Part shown: in pieces, positions 17,436-26,062 of the stretch
How the letters are laid out: the number at the start of each line of letters is the position of its first letter
Numbering within the stretch: the first letter of the stretch is position 1
NCBI RefSeq assembly: GCF_000233435.1
Contig: NC_016146.1
Location: 159,701 to 223,700, forward strand
Reading direction: 5' to 3'
Length of the DNA: 64,000 bases
DNA from: Blattabacterium sp. (Mastotermes darwiniensis) str. MADAR
GTDB taxonomy: Bacteria > Bacteroidota > Bacteroidia > Flavobacteriales > Blattabacteriaceae
Notes under the pieces: model-generated
Told to the model about the DNA's origin: nothing
The model's database searches: none
Seen by the model: only the letters and a program-made list of their open reading frames with translations
Translations under genes and position numbers: made by a program

Positions 17436-17927
17436 TTAACCTTTTCTTTCGAATCGTACAAAACTATAATCATATAAATGATGTTTATCCTTTTCATAAA
17501 AAAATTCATATGTTTTCTTCCATTTGTTAGGATGGATTTTTGGGAATTTTTTGTCCCCATAAAATTTTTTATGAACAATGGTTAATTCTATAATATGGGA
17601 TTGATCTATAATGGAGGTATATATTTCCTCCCCTCCTATAACGAATATTTTTTCATAAGTTAAATCATAAACTTCTTTCATGGAAGAAAGAAGTTTAAAA
17701 TTTTCATTGTTGTAAGATGAAAAATATTTTTTCTTTGTTAAAATGATATTTTTTCTTCCAGGAAGAATTCTTCCAATGGATTCAAAAGTTTTTCTCCCCA
17801 TAAGAATGGGATTTCCTACAGTCATGTTTTTAAAACGTTTTAAATCATTGGGCAAATGCCACATTAATTTATTATTTTTTCCTATGAATCCATTTCTAGA
17901 AATGGAAGATATAAGTATAATTTTCAT
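17436..17927 (-). CDS. folA: dihydrofolate reductase
   Basis: NADPH-dependent reduction of dihydrofolate to tetrahydrofolate. The protein has 163 residues, normal for the family. Motifs are SSISRNGFIGKNNKLMWHLP at the N-terminus with the substrate loop, LPNDLKRFKNMTVGNPILMGRKTFESIG, PGRKNIILTK, and IFVIGGEEIY. I chose the ATG at 17925-17927 rather than an in-frame TTG one codon upstream. It is divergent from valS by 33 bases and ends one base from the convergent DUF151 gene. Confidence 0.95.
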   Translation of the reverse strand: MKIILISSISRNGFIGKNNKLMWHLPNDLKRFKNMTVGNPILMGRKTFESIGRILPGRKNIILTKKKYFSSYNNENFKLLSSMKEVYDLTYEKIFVIGGEEIYTSIIDQSHIIELTIVHKKFYGDKKFPKIHPNKWKKTYEFFYEKDKHHLYDYSFVRFERKG

Positions 17928-17960
17928 CAAATATTTTGATTTTTTTTATATTTTTAATTT

Positions 17961-20585
17961 ATGAATATTCCAATTAAATACAATCCAAAATCTGTGGAAA
18001 GAAAAATATATCGTTATTGGATGAATGGAAATTACTTTTTATCCTTTCCAGATAAGAGAACTCCTTATACAATTGTAATGCCTCCTCCAAATATCACTGG
18101 AATTCTTCATATAGGACACATATTGAATAATACCATACAGGATGTATTGATTAGATATGCTAGAATGAATGGGTATAACCCATGTTGGGTACCAGGAACA
18201 GACCACGCTTCTATTGCCACAGAAACAAAAATAGTTCATCAATTAAAAAAGAAAGGAATATCTAAAATTCTTATAGGAAGAGATAAATTTTTATCCCATA
18301 TTTTGGAATGGTCTAAGAAACATAGGAATATTATTTTAAATCAATTAAAAAAATTGGGATGTTCTTGTGATTGGAATCGTCTTCAATTTACGATGAACGA
18401 AAATTCATCCAAATCTATCACAAAAATTTTTATAGATTTATATGAAAGGGGATATATATACAGAGGATATCATGTGGTTAATTGGGATCCAGAAGCTAGG
18501 ACAACTATTTCGGATGAAGAAGTTATCTATAAAGAAAGTATAGGGGAACTTTATCAAATAAAATATCCAATAAAAGGAGAAAAAGATTTTGTTAGTATTG
18601 CCACAACTCGTCCAGAAACAATATTTGGGGATACAGCTATTTGTTTTCATCCAGATGATAAACGTTATTCTCATTTAAAGGGAAAATACGCGATAATCCC
18701 AATAATAAATAGAATCATTCCAATTATTCAAGATTCATATGTCGATCCAAATTTTGGGACAGGATGTTTAAAAATTACTCCAGCTCATGATATCAACGAT
18801 AAAAATATTGCGGATAAATATCACTTGGATATAATTGATATTTTTAATGAAGATGCAACTTTAAATGAAAAAGGACTTCATTATCAAGGAATGGATCGTT
18901 TTGAAGTCAAAAAAAAAATAATTAAAGAATTGGATGAATTAGGATTTATAGAAAATATAGAAGAAAATTTTCATCAAAGGATAGGTTTTTCAGAAAGAAC
19001 AAAATCGATGGTAGAACAAAAATTATCTCTTCAATGGTTTTTAAAAATGAAAGAAATATCAATTCCTGCTATAAAAGTAGTAAAAAATGGGGAAATTAAA
19101 TTTCATCCAAGTAGATTTAAAAAAAATTATTTTCAATGGATGGATAGAATCCGTGATTGGAATATATCAAGACAATTATGGTGGGGGCATCGTATTCCTG
19201 TTTATTATTATGGAAATTCTCCACATGATTTTGTTGTAGCAGAAAACTTGGAAGAAGCTTTAAAAAAAGTAAAACTAAAGATTCCTAATATAAGCTATGA
19301 TAAAATTTGGCAAGATTCGGATGTTTTGGATACTTGGTTTTCCTCTTGGATTTTGCCAATATCTGTATTTGATGGAATTTCTAATCCACATAATCATGAA
19401 ATGTCTTATTATTATCCTACTGAAGATTTGGTAACAGGTTCGGATATCTTATTTTTTTGGGTTGCTCGTATGATTATGGCCGGTTTACTTTTTAAGAAAA
19501 AAAAACCATTTAAAAATGTTTATTTTACTGGAATAGTGAGAGATTCTAAAAATAAAAAGATATCTAAATCTCTAAATAATTCTCCAAACCCTATAGATTT
19601 AATTGAAAAATATGGAGCTGATTCTGTTCGTATGGGAATTATGCTCAGAGCTAGTGCAGGAAAAGATTTTCATTTTGAGGATAATTTTTGTTTGCAAGGA
19701 AAAAATTTTTCTAACAAAATATGGAATGCTTTTCGTTTGATACAAAGTTGGAAAATAGTGGAAGAAAATAAGGAGCTTCATGAAGCTTCTAAGCAAGCAA
19801 TTGAATGGTTTGAAAATCGTTTTTATTATGTTTTAGAAATTTTTGAAAAACTTTTTAAAGAATATAAATTGGATGAATCATTGATGATTTTATACAAGTT
19901 AATTTGTAATGATTTTTGTTCTTTATTTCTTGAAATTATCAAACCTGTTTCTGGAAAGTGTATATCAAAAATAGAGTATTCTAACACGGTTAAATTGTTT
20001 GAAAATGTATTAAAATTATTACATCCATATATGCCTTTTCTTTCAGAAGAAATATGGAATCTTCTTAGAATAAGAACAAAAGAAGAAGCATTAATTATTT
20101 CTTCTTGGCCTAAAAAAAGATCGTATAATAAGAACTTATTAAGTTCTTTTGAAAGAACTACTAAAATTGTATCTAAAATACGTCATATAAGAAATAAAAT
20201 TCATATTCCTTATAAAACTAGTCTTATTTTATTTTCTATCGGAAAGAAAGAAGAATATCATTCTGTTATATTAAAATTGGCAAATTTATCTCAAATAATT
20301 TATGTAAAAAAACCTGAAAAACAACGGTTACTTTCTTTTTTTTTAGGAACGGATAGATACTTTTTATCCGTGGATAAAAAATACTATCATAGAATGGATA
20401 TTGTTGATATTGAAAAAAAAATTCAGTACTTTCATAATTTATTATCCATGATTCGTAAAAATTTGTCAAACGAAAAATATGTGAAATATGTGTCAAAAGA
20501 TATTCTTCTAAAGGAGAAAAAAAAAGAAAGTGACACTTTAAAAAAAATAGTTTATCTCAAAGAGATTTTGAATAAAATGGAATAG
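17961..20585 (+). CDS. valS: valyl-tRNA synthetase
   Basis: Class Ia synthetase with an editing function. The protein has 874 residues. PPPNITGILHIGHILNN near the N-terminus carries the HIGH motif; WVPGTDHASIATE follows. The CP1 editing domain is kept (ATTRPETIFGDTAICFHP at about residue 215). SGSDILFFWVARMIM-type residues and KKISKSLNNSPNP carry the KMSKS-like motif, and the anticodon-binding helix bundle follows. The C-terminal coiled-coil arm (about 800-874) is present but lysine-rich. In contrast to thrS, editing capacity appears intact here. Confidence 0.95.
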   Translation: MNIPIKYNPKSVERKIYRYWMNGNYFLSFPDKRTPYTIVMPPPNITGILHIGHILNNTIQDVLIRYARMNGYNPCWVPGTDHASIATETKIVHQLKKKGISKILIGRDKFLSHILEWSKKHRNIILNQLKKLGCSCDWNRLQFTMNENSSKSITKIFIDLYERGYIYRGYHVVNWDPEARTTISDEEVIYKESIGELYQIKYPIKGEKDFVSIATTRPETIFGDTAICFHPDDKRYSHLKGKYAIIPIINRIIPIIQDSYVDPNFGTGCLKITPAHDINDKNIADKYHLDIIDIFNEDATLNEKGLHYQGMDRFEVKKKIIKELDELGFIENIEENFHQRIGFSERTKSMVEQKLSLQWFLKMKEISIPAIKVVKNGEIKFHPSRFKKNYFQWMDRIRDWNISRQLWWGHRIPVYYYGNSPHDFVVAENLEEALKKVKLKIPNISYDKIWQDSDVLDTWFSSWILPISVFDGISNPHNHEMSYYYPTEDLVTGSDILFFWVARMIMAGLLFKKKKPFKNVYFTGIVRDSKNKKISKSLNNSPNPIDLIEKYGADSVRMGIMLRASAGKDFHFEDNFCLQGKNFSNKIWNAFRLIQSWKIVEENKELHEASKQAIEWFENRFYYVLEIFEKLFKEYKLDESLMILYKLICNDFCSLFLEIIKPVSGKCISKIEYSNTVKLFENVLKLLHPYMPFLSEEIWNLLRIRTKEEALIISSWPKKRSYNKNLLSSFERTTKIVSKIRHIRNKIHIPYKTSLILFSIGKKEEYHSVILKLANLSQIIYVKKPEKQRLLSFFLGTDRYFLSVDKKYYHRMDIVDIEKKIQYFHNLLSMIRKNLSNEKYVKYVSKDILLKEKKKESDTLKKIVYLKEILNKME

Positions 20586-20590
20586 TATAT

Positions 20591-21349
20591 TTACCAGTTT
20601 CCGCTGGATCCACCACCTCCAAATGTTCCACCTTCTCCAAATCCATCAAAATTATCTTCGTTTTCATGTTGGTAGTTTTTTTTTTGGAATAGAAAAAGAA
20701 AATCGGTTAAAAATAATGCATTGAATAATGAAGGTTCTATTCCTTTTCTTTGAAAAGGGAATAAGAATAAAAAAAACATAATAAAAAAAATACTAATAGG
20801 AATAAAAAAATTCAAAAGATGATTTTTATTATGTTTTTTTTTATATTCATATTTTTTATTTTTTAATATTTTAAATATTTCTTGAATACTATTATCTATG
20901 GCTTTAAAATAAAGATTATTCTTTAATAGAGGTTTTATTTTCTTTATGATGCGTTGAGTTGAAAAATCTGTGAGGTAAGGTTCTATTCCATATCCATTTT
21001 GTATAGATATCTTATGATCGTTTATGGATAACAAAATGACAATTCCATTATTTTCATTTTTTTTTCCTATACGCCATTTTTCTCCCCATCTATAAGCTAA
21101 AAAATTAGGATTTTCTCCATGAAGATCTTTAACTATAGCAACTAAAATTTCTGTTGAAGTTATTTTCGAATATTGAATAAGTTTTTTATTCAAATTTTCT
21201 CTTTGACTATTGGTAAGTACTCCTGCATAGTCGTTCACAGGATATATTTTTTTTGTAGTTTCAGGTATATAAAATTGTCCTTGTACAAAATTTGTGAAAA
21301 AAAGTAAAATTAATAATGAATTAAAAACTTTTTTTATGAAATTTTTCAT
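20591..21349 (-). CDS. TPM-domain membrane protein (YgcG-like)
   Basis: The protein has 252 residues. It begins with a signal peptide (about 1-24, ending near VQGQ), followed by the extracytoplasmic TPM domain (about 35-150) with VNDYAGVLTNSQRENLNKKL, EILVAIVKDL, NENNGIVILLSINDHK and QNGYGIEPYLTD. One membrane helix (about 175-195) and a glycine-rich C-terminus ending GGGGSSGNW follow, as usual in the family. The exact function is unknown; some relatives act in photosystem repair or respiratory assembly. It follows lemA by ten bases, the common TPM-LemA pair. Confidence 0.85.
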   Translation of the reverse strand: MKNFIKKVFNSLLILLFFTNFVQGQFYIPETTKKIYPVNDYAGVLTNSQRENLNKKLIQYSKITSTEILVAIVKDLHGENPNFLAYRWGEKWRIGKKNENNGIVILLSINDHKISIQNGYGIEPYLTDFSTQRIIKKIKPLLKNNLYFKAIDNSIQEIFKILKNKKYEYKKKHNKNHLLNFFIPISIFFIMFFLFLFPFQRKGIEPSLFNALFLTDFLFLFQKKNYQHENEDNFDGFGEGGTFGGGGSSGNW

Positions 21350-21359
21350 TTTTTTATGA

Positions 21360-21959
21360 TTATTGAAAATCTACAATAGGAACTTTTTCTGATCCTATCT
21401 TAGATCTAAAATATCCTTTTTCTTTAAATTTAGAAAATAAATTAGAGATAATAATCTTTGGAAACTTGTTCCTATAAGTATTAAAATTATTTACTTGATC
21501 ATTGAAACGGTTTCTTTCCACATTAATACGATTTTCTGTCCCTTCCAATTGATTTTGTAATTCTGAAAAATTTTGTGTAGATCTTAAATGAGGATAATTT
21601 TCTACAATCAATAGCAATCTGCTGATGGAATTGTTTAATCCTTCCTGTGTTCTTTGAAACTTACTAATTTGATTTTGATTCAAATTATTTGGATTTATCT
21701 TTATGGAAGTAGCTTTTGCTCTTGATTCTATTACTTGATTCAATGTATTTTTTTCAAAATTAGCAGATCCTTTTACTGTATTGACTAAGTTTGGAACTAA
21801 ATCTGCTCTTCGTTGATAAACATTTTCTACTTGACTCCATTGTGTTTTTATATTTTCGTTCAATTGAACTAATTGATTGTATGTTTCAGTAATCCAAAAA
21901 AAAATTAAAAATATTAATGCAACAATAGTGTAAATACTAATTAAAAAACCTTTTTTCAT
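21360..21959 (-). CDS. lemA: LemA family protein
   Basis: The protein has 199 residues. An N-terminal membrane helix (about 7-24) is followed by a helical bundle. The LemA signatures are ETYNQLVQLNENIKTQWSQVENVYQRRADLVPNLVNTVKGSA, seen in parts across about residues 25-68, ESRAKATSI, and AENYP-like VENYPHLRSTQNFSELQNQLEGTENRI further on. The biochemical role is unknown. It stands upstream of the TPM gene on the same strand, a conserved pairing in Bacteroidetes that suggests a joint envelope function. Confidence 0.87.
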   Translation of the reverse strand: MKKGFLISIYTIVALIFLIFFWITETYNQLVQLNENIKTQWSQVENVYQRRADLVPNLVNTVKGSANFEKNTLNQVIESRAKATSIKINPNNLNQNQISKFQRTQEGLNNSISRLLLIVENYPHLRSTQNFSELQNQLEGTENRINVERNRFNDQVNNFNTYRNKFPKIIISNLFSKFKEKGYFRSKIGSEKVPIVDFQ

Positions 21960-21996
21960 AAACTAAATATTTTATATACGAATTTTTTGTAATGTT

Positions 21997-22431
21997 TCAA
22001 TCAAAAAAAATTTCTCGATTAGAAAAATAAAATCGACATTCTTTAAAAGCTTTTTTATCGCTATCCGATCCATGAATAGCATTTCTTTCTAAAGAACTTG
22101 CATATAATTTACGTATAGTTCCTTTTTTTGCTTTTATTGGATTTTTATCTCCTATTAAAGTTCTAAAATCTTTGACTGCATTTTCTTTTTCTAGTAGAAC
22201 CAAGACTATCGGACCAGAAGACATAAAATCCACCAAAGATTCGAAAAATAAACTTTTTTTGTGTTCTTCATAAAATTTTTTAGCTGATTTTTTTGAAATT
22301 TTCGTCATTTTAAGTGCCTTTATACGAAACCCTGCACGAACTATATGAAATAAAATGGATCCTATATATCCATTTTCAACCGCATCAGGTTTTATAATAG
22401 CTAATGTTATTTTTCCTATTTTCACTCTCAT
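21997..22431 (-). CDS. ndk: nucleoside diphosphate kinase
   Basis: Transfers the gamma-phosphate between nucleoside triphosphates and diphosphates through a phosphohistidine. The protein has 144 residues. The active-site His120 is in NAIHGSDS; TLAIIKPDAVENGYIG at the N-terminus and the HKKSLFFESLVDFMSSGP segment complete the signature. It is the first gene of a possible ndk-lemA-TPM unit, with 37 bases to lemA. It is divergent from the E1 gene by 53 bases. Confidence 0.95.
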   Translation of the reverse strand: MRVKIGKITLAIIKPDAVENGYIGSILFHIVRAGFRIKALKMTKISKKSAKKFYEEHKKSLFFESLVDFMSSGPIVLVLLEKENAVKDFRTLIGDKNPIKAKKGTIRKLYASSLERNAIHGSDSDKKAFKECRFYFSNREIFFD

Positions 22432-22484
22432 ATTTTATGAAAATTACTGTATTTTCATATACAAAAAAATTAGTATTCATAATC

Positions 22485-24950
22485 ATGAATAAAAAAAAAG
22501 AAAATAGTAATAAATTTAGCAGTCTTTTTTATGATGGAGTCTCTTCTTTTGATTTTTTCAAAAAGATGATTCTAAATGATTATAAATTAGCAAAAATAAG
22601 TCGTGAAACAAGTATCTTAGGACGGAAAGAAGTATTAAATGGAAGAGCAAAATTTGGTATATTTGGAGATGGCAAGGAAATACCTCAACTAGCTATGGCT
22701 AAGGTTTTTAGAAATGGAGATTTCCGATCTGGATATTATAGAGATCAAACTTTCATGATGGCCATTGGCCTTTTAAAGGTTAGAAATTTTTTTTCTCAGT
22801 TGTATGCAGATTCTAATTTAAAAGAAGAACCTTTTTCTTCTGGTAGAATGATGACATCTCATTTTGGTTCACGTCTGTTGAATTATGATGGAAATTGGAA
22901 AAATCTCATGGAACAAAAAAATTCTATTGCAGATGTTTCTTCTACAGCTTCTCAAATGCCAAGATTATTAGGATTAGCTCATGCTTCCAAGATTTATAAA
23001 AATTTAAAAAATTTAAAAGAAACACATAAAATATTTTCTCATAATGGAAATGAAGTAGCATTTGGAACTATTGGAAATGCAAGCATTTCTGAAGGTTTAT
23101 TTTGGGAAACTATGAATGCTTCTTCGGTATTACAAATACCAATCATCCTTTCCGTTTGGGATGATGGATATGGAATATCCGTTCCTAATAAATATCAATT
23201 TTCTAAACAAAATATTAGTGATATTCTCTCTGGTTTTCAAAGGAATAAAAAAGAGAATGGAATAGAGATTTTTCGTGTAAATGGATCTGATTATATGAAA
23301 CTGACAAGAACATATATTCAAGCTGATAAAATAGCACGGAACGAACATGTTCCTGTAATCATACATGTTACTAATTTGACTCAACCACAAGGACATTCTA
23401 CTTCTTCATCTCATGAAAGATACAAATCAAAAGAACGTTTACAGTGGGAAATAAATAACGATGGAATAAAAAAATTTAGAGATTGGATTTTGAATTTTAG
23501 ATTGGAAACAGATTCAGGAATATTTCATAAAATAGCAGATGATCATGCTCTAGATAAAATAGATATAGATTCCAAAGAATATGTCCGTAATGAACAACAA
23601 AAGGCTTGGAAAGCTTTTCGAAAACCTATTGAAAAAATACAAAAAGAAGCCCTAAGTATTTTACAGAAAATACAGTTTTCATTCCCTTGTAAAAAATGGA
23701 TAGAAGAACAGATAAAAACATTGCAGATAGACAAAAAAAATTTACATGTATATCATACGAAAAAATCCATATTTAGTATCGTTAGAAAATCTTTATATTT
23801 ACTTTCTTCTAAAGAAGAATCTTATCCCAAAAATTGTCTTATAGAATGGTTAAAAAAAACATATAATAAAGAACAAGAAAATTATTCTTCTAATTTGTAT
23901 AGTATTTCTGAAAAATCATCGATAAACTTAACCGAAGTTAGTCCTATCTATAAAAAAAACTCTTGTAAAGTAGACGGAAGGATCATTTTAAGAGATAATT
24001 TTGACAAATTATTAGAACTGCATCCTGATCTTTTAATTTTTGGAGAAGATGTTGGGAAAATTGGAGATGTAAATCAAGGATTGGAAGGTCTTCAAAAAAA
24101 ATATGGAGAAATTCGTGTTTTCGATACTGGAATACGTGAATCTACTATTATTGGACAAGGTATAGGTCTTGCTATGAGAGGACTTCGTCCTATAGTTGAA
24201 ATTCAATATTTAGATTATCTTTTATATGCTCTGCAAATTATGAGTGATGACCTTTCTTGTTTACAATATAGAACAAAAGGGGGGCAAAAATCTCCAGTTA
24301 TTATTCGAACTAGAGGTCATCGTTTGGAAGGAATATGGCATTCTGGATCTCCTATGGGAGGAATTATTAATTATTTAAGAGGAATTTTAGTACTTGTCCC
24401 AAGAAATATGGTAAAAGCATCTGGATTCTATAATACTTTATTAGCAGGGGATGATCCTGCTTTAGTTGTTGAGTGTCTTAATGGTTATAGAATAAAGGAA
24501 AAGTTACCAGAAAACTTGGGTTATTTCAGAACTCCAATTGGAATAGTGGAATTAACTAGAATAGGAAATGATATCACCATTGTTACTTATGGATCTACAT
24601 GGAGAATCGTTCATGAAGCAGCAGAAGAATTATCTAAAATAAATATAGAAACTGAAATAATAGACATTCAATCATTATTACCTTTTGATCTTCCAAAAGA
24701 TATAGTAAAAAGTTTAAAGAAAACTAATCGATTGTTGATCATAGACGAGGATGTACCAGGAGGAGCTTCTGCCTACATATTACAAAAAATATTAGAAGAA
24801 CAAAATGGATATTATTATTTGGATAGTCCTCCTGTTACAATTACAGCTAAAGAACATCGTCCTCCTTATGGATCAGATGGAGATTATTTTTCAAAACCAT
24901 CTGTAGAAGATGTTGTAGAAAAAGTATTGCAAATTGTTCATGAAAAATGA
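22485..24950 (+). CDS. branched-chain 2-oxoacid dehydrogenase E1, fused alpha and beta subunits
   Basis: Thiamine-dependent E1 in one 821-residue chain. The alpha part (about 1-400) has YRDQTFMMAIGLL, DVSSTASQMPRLLGLAHA and the thiamine-diphosphate region GNASISEGLFWETMNAS with DDGYGISV. The beta part (from about residue 500) has GEDVGKIGDVNQGLEG, VFDTGIRESTIIGQGIGLAM and RGHRLEGIWHSGSPMGG. This fused form is known in Bacteroidetes. The start ATG at 22485 (MNKKK) is preferred to an upstream in-frame codon that would overlap ndk. The next gene, ilvE, acts on the same branched 2-oxoacids, supporting this substrate, though pyruvate or other oxoacids cannot be excluded. Confidence 0.82.
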   Translation: MNKKKENSNKFSSLFYDGVSSFDFFKKMILNDYKLAKISRETSILGRKEVLNGRAKFGIFGDGKEIPQLAMAKVFRNGDFRSGYYRDQTFMMAIGLLKVRNFFSQLYADSNLKEEPFSSGRMMTSHFGSRLLNYDGNWKNLMEQKNSIADVSSTASQMPRLLGLAHASKIYKNLKNLKETHKIFSHNGNEVAFGTIGNASISEGLFWETMNASSVLQIPIILSVWDDGYGISVPNKYQFSKQNISDILSGFQRNKKENGIEIFRVNGSDYMKLTRTYIQADKIARNEHVPVIIHVTNLTQPQGHSTSSSHERYKSKERLQWEINNDGIKKFRDWILNFRLETDSGIFHKIADDHALDKIDIDSKEYVRNEQQKAWKAFRKPIEKIQKEALSILQKIQFSFPCKKWIEEQIKTLQIDKKNLHVYHTKKSIFSIVRKSLYLLSSKEESYPKNCLIEWLKKTYNKEQENYSSNLYSISEKSSINLTEVSPIYKKNSCKVDGRIILRDNFDKLLELHPDLLIFGEDVGKIGDVNQGLEGLQKKYGEIRVFDTGIRESTIIGQGIGLAMRGLRPIVEIQYLDYLLYALQIMSDDLSCLQYRTKGGQKSPVIIRTRGHRLEGIWHSGSPMGGIINYLRGILVLVPRNMVKASGFYNTLLAGDDPALVVECLNGYRIKEKLPENLGYFRTPIGIVELTRIGNDITIVTYGSTWRIVHEAAEELSKINIETEIIDIQSLLPFDLPKDIVKSLKKTNRLLIIDEDVPGGASAYILQKILEEQNGYYYLDSPPVTITAKEHRPPYGSDGDYFSKPSVEDVVEKVLQIVHEK

Positions 24951-24961
24951 AATTCAATTCT

Positions 24962-24969
24962 TATTTTTG
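24962..24969 (+). promoter_or_regulatory. candidate -7 box before ilvE
   Basis: TATTTTTG fits TAnnTTTG exactly and is 31 bases before the ilvE start, in the 50-base gap after the E1 gene. No TTG is at the -33 spacing. It may give ilvE-argS-ffh a promoter in addition to read-through from the E1 gene. Confidence 0.3.
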
Positions 24970-25000
24970 ATTAGAAGTAATCTTTTGTCCAACCTAAAAT

Positions 25001-26062
25001 ATGAAAATAGAAAAAGTCTTAAATTCAAGGATAAATAATATGGATTTTAATAATATATCCTTTGGAAATTCCTATTCGGATCATATATTTTGTTCAGAAT
25101 TTAGAAATGGAAAGTGGATTAATCCCATTATTCAACCCTTTGAAAATATGATGTTTTCTCCTGGTTCTCTTGTTTTTCATTATGGACAAGCTGTTTTCGA
25201 AGGAATGAAAGCTTATAAAGATAAAAATGAAGAAGTTTTTTTATTTCGTCCGGAAGAAAATTTTAAAAGAATGAATCGATCAGCTATACGTTTGGAAATG
25301 CCTACTATTCCAAAATACATCTTTATGAATGGATTGAAAAATTTAATAGGTTTGGATAGAAATTGGATTCCAAAAAATTATGGACAGTCTTTATATATTC
25401 GTCCTTTATTGATTGCAACAGATGTTGGTCTATCCGTTAATCCTTCTAACGATTATTTATTTATGATCATGACTACACCTTCAGACGCTTATTATAAAAA
25501 TCCTTTAAAAATAAAAATTGAAGAAAAATACAGTCGTTCTTCTCCAGGAGGTGTAGGATTTACTAAATATTCTGGAAATTATGCTCCTTCTTTCTATCCT
25601 ATTAGATTAGCGAGGGAAGAGGGTTTTGATCAGATATTATGGACAGATTCTTCCACTCACACACTGATTGAAGAATCTGATACAATGAATGTTTGTTTTT
25701 GGTTAAAAGATAAACTAGTTACTCCACTAGCTAACGAAAAAATATTAAATGGAATAACATGTAAAAGTGTTCTTTCTTTGGCCAAAAAAGAAGGAATAGA
25801 TATACAAAAACGTAATTTAAGTGTTTCAGAAATCATAGATGGATTAAAAAAAGGTTTTTTAAAAGAAGCTTTTGGTTGCGGAACAGCAGTAGTTATTACC
25901 TATTTTCAAACAATTAGTTATAAAGGAAAGAATTTTTATTTACCGGATCTTCCAGATGAGGAAAGAATTTCTATTTTTTTGAAAAAAAGATTGTTAGATA
26001 TACAACACAATTTATCGGAAGATCCTTTTGGATGGAGATTAAAATTGGAAAAAATTTTATAA
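25001..26062 (+). CDS. ilvE: branched-chain amino acid aminotransferase
   Basis: PLP fold-type IV transaminase, interconverting valine, leucine and isoleucine with their 2-oxoacids. The protein has 353 residues. Signatures are LVFHYGQAVFEGMKAY near the N-terminus, FLFRPEENFKRMNRSAIRL in parts, YIRPLLIATD, the PLP lysine in GFTKYSGNYAPS, and EESDTMNVCFWL. The stop and the argS start share one base (TAATG), pointing to translational coupling with argS. As in other symbionts, transamination could use host-derived or bacterial 2-oxoacids. Confidence 0.94.
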   Translation: MKIEKVLNSRINNMDFNNISFGNSYSDHIFCSEFRNGKWINPIIQPFENMMFSPGSLVFHYGQAVFEGMKAYKDKNEEVFLFRPEENFKRMNRSAIRLEMPTIPKYIFMNGLKNLIGLDRNWIPKNYGQSLYIRPLLIATDVGLSVNPSNDYLFMIMTTPSDAYYKNPLKIKIEEKYSRSSPGGVGFTKYSGNYAPSFYPIRLAREEGFDQILWTDSSTHTLIEESDTMNVCFWLKDKLVTPLANEKILNGITCKSVLSLAKKEGIDIQKRNLSVSEIIDGLKKGFLKEAFGCGTAVVITYFQTISYKGKNFYLPDLPDEERISIFLKKRLLDIQHNLSEDPFGWRLKLEKIL

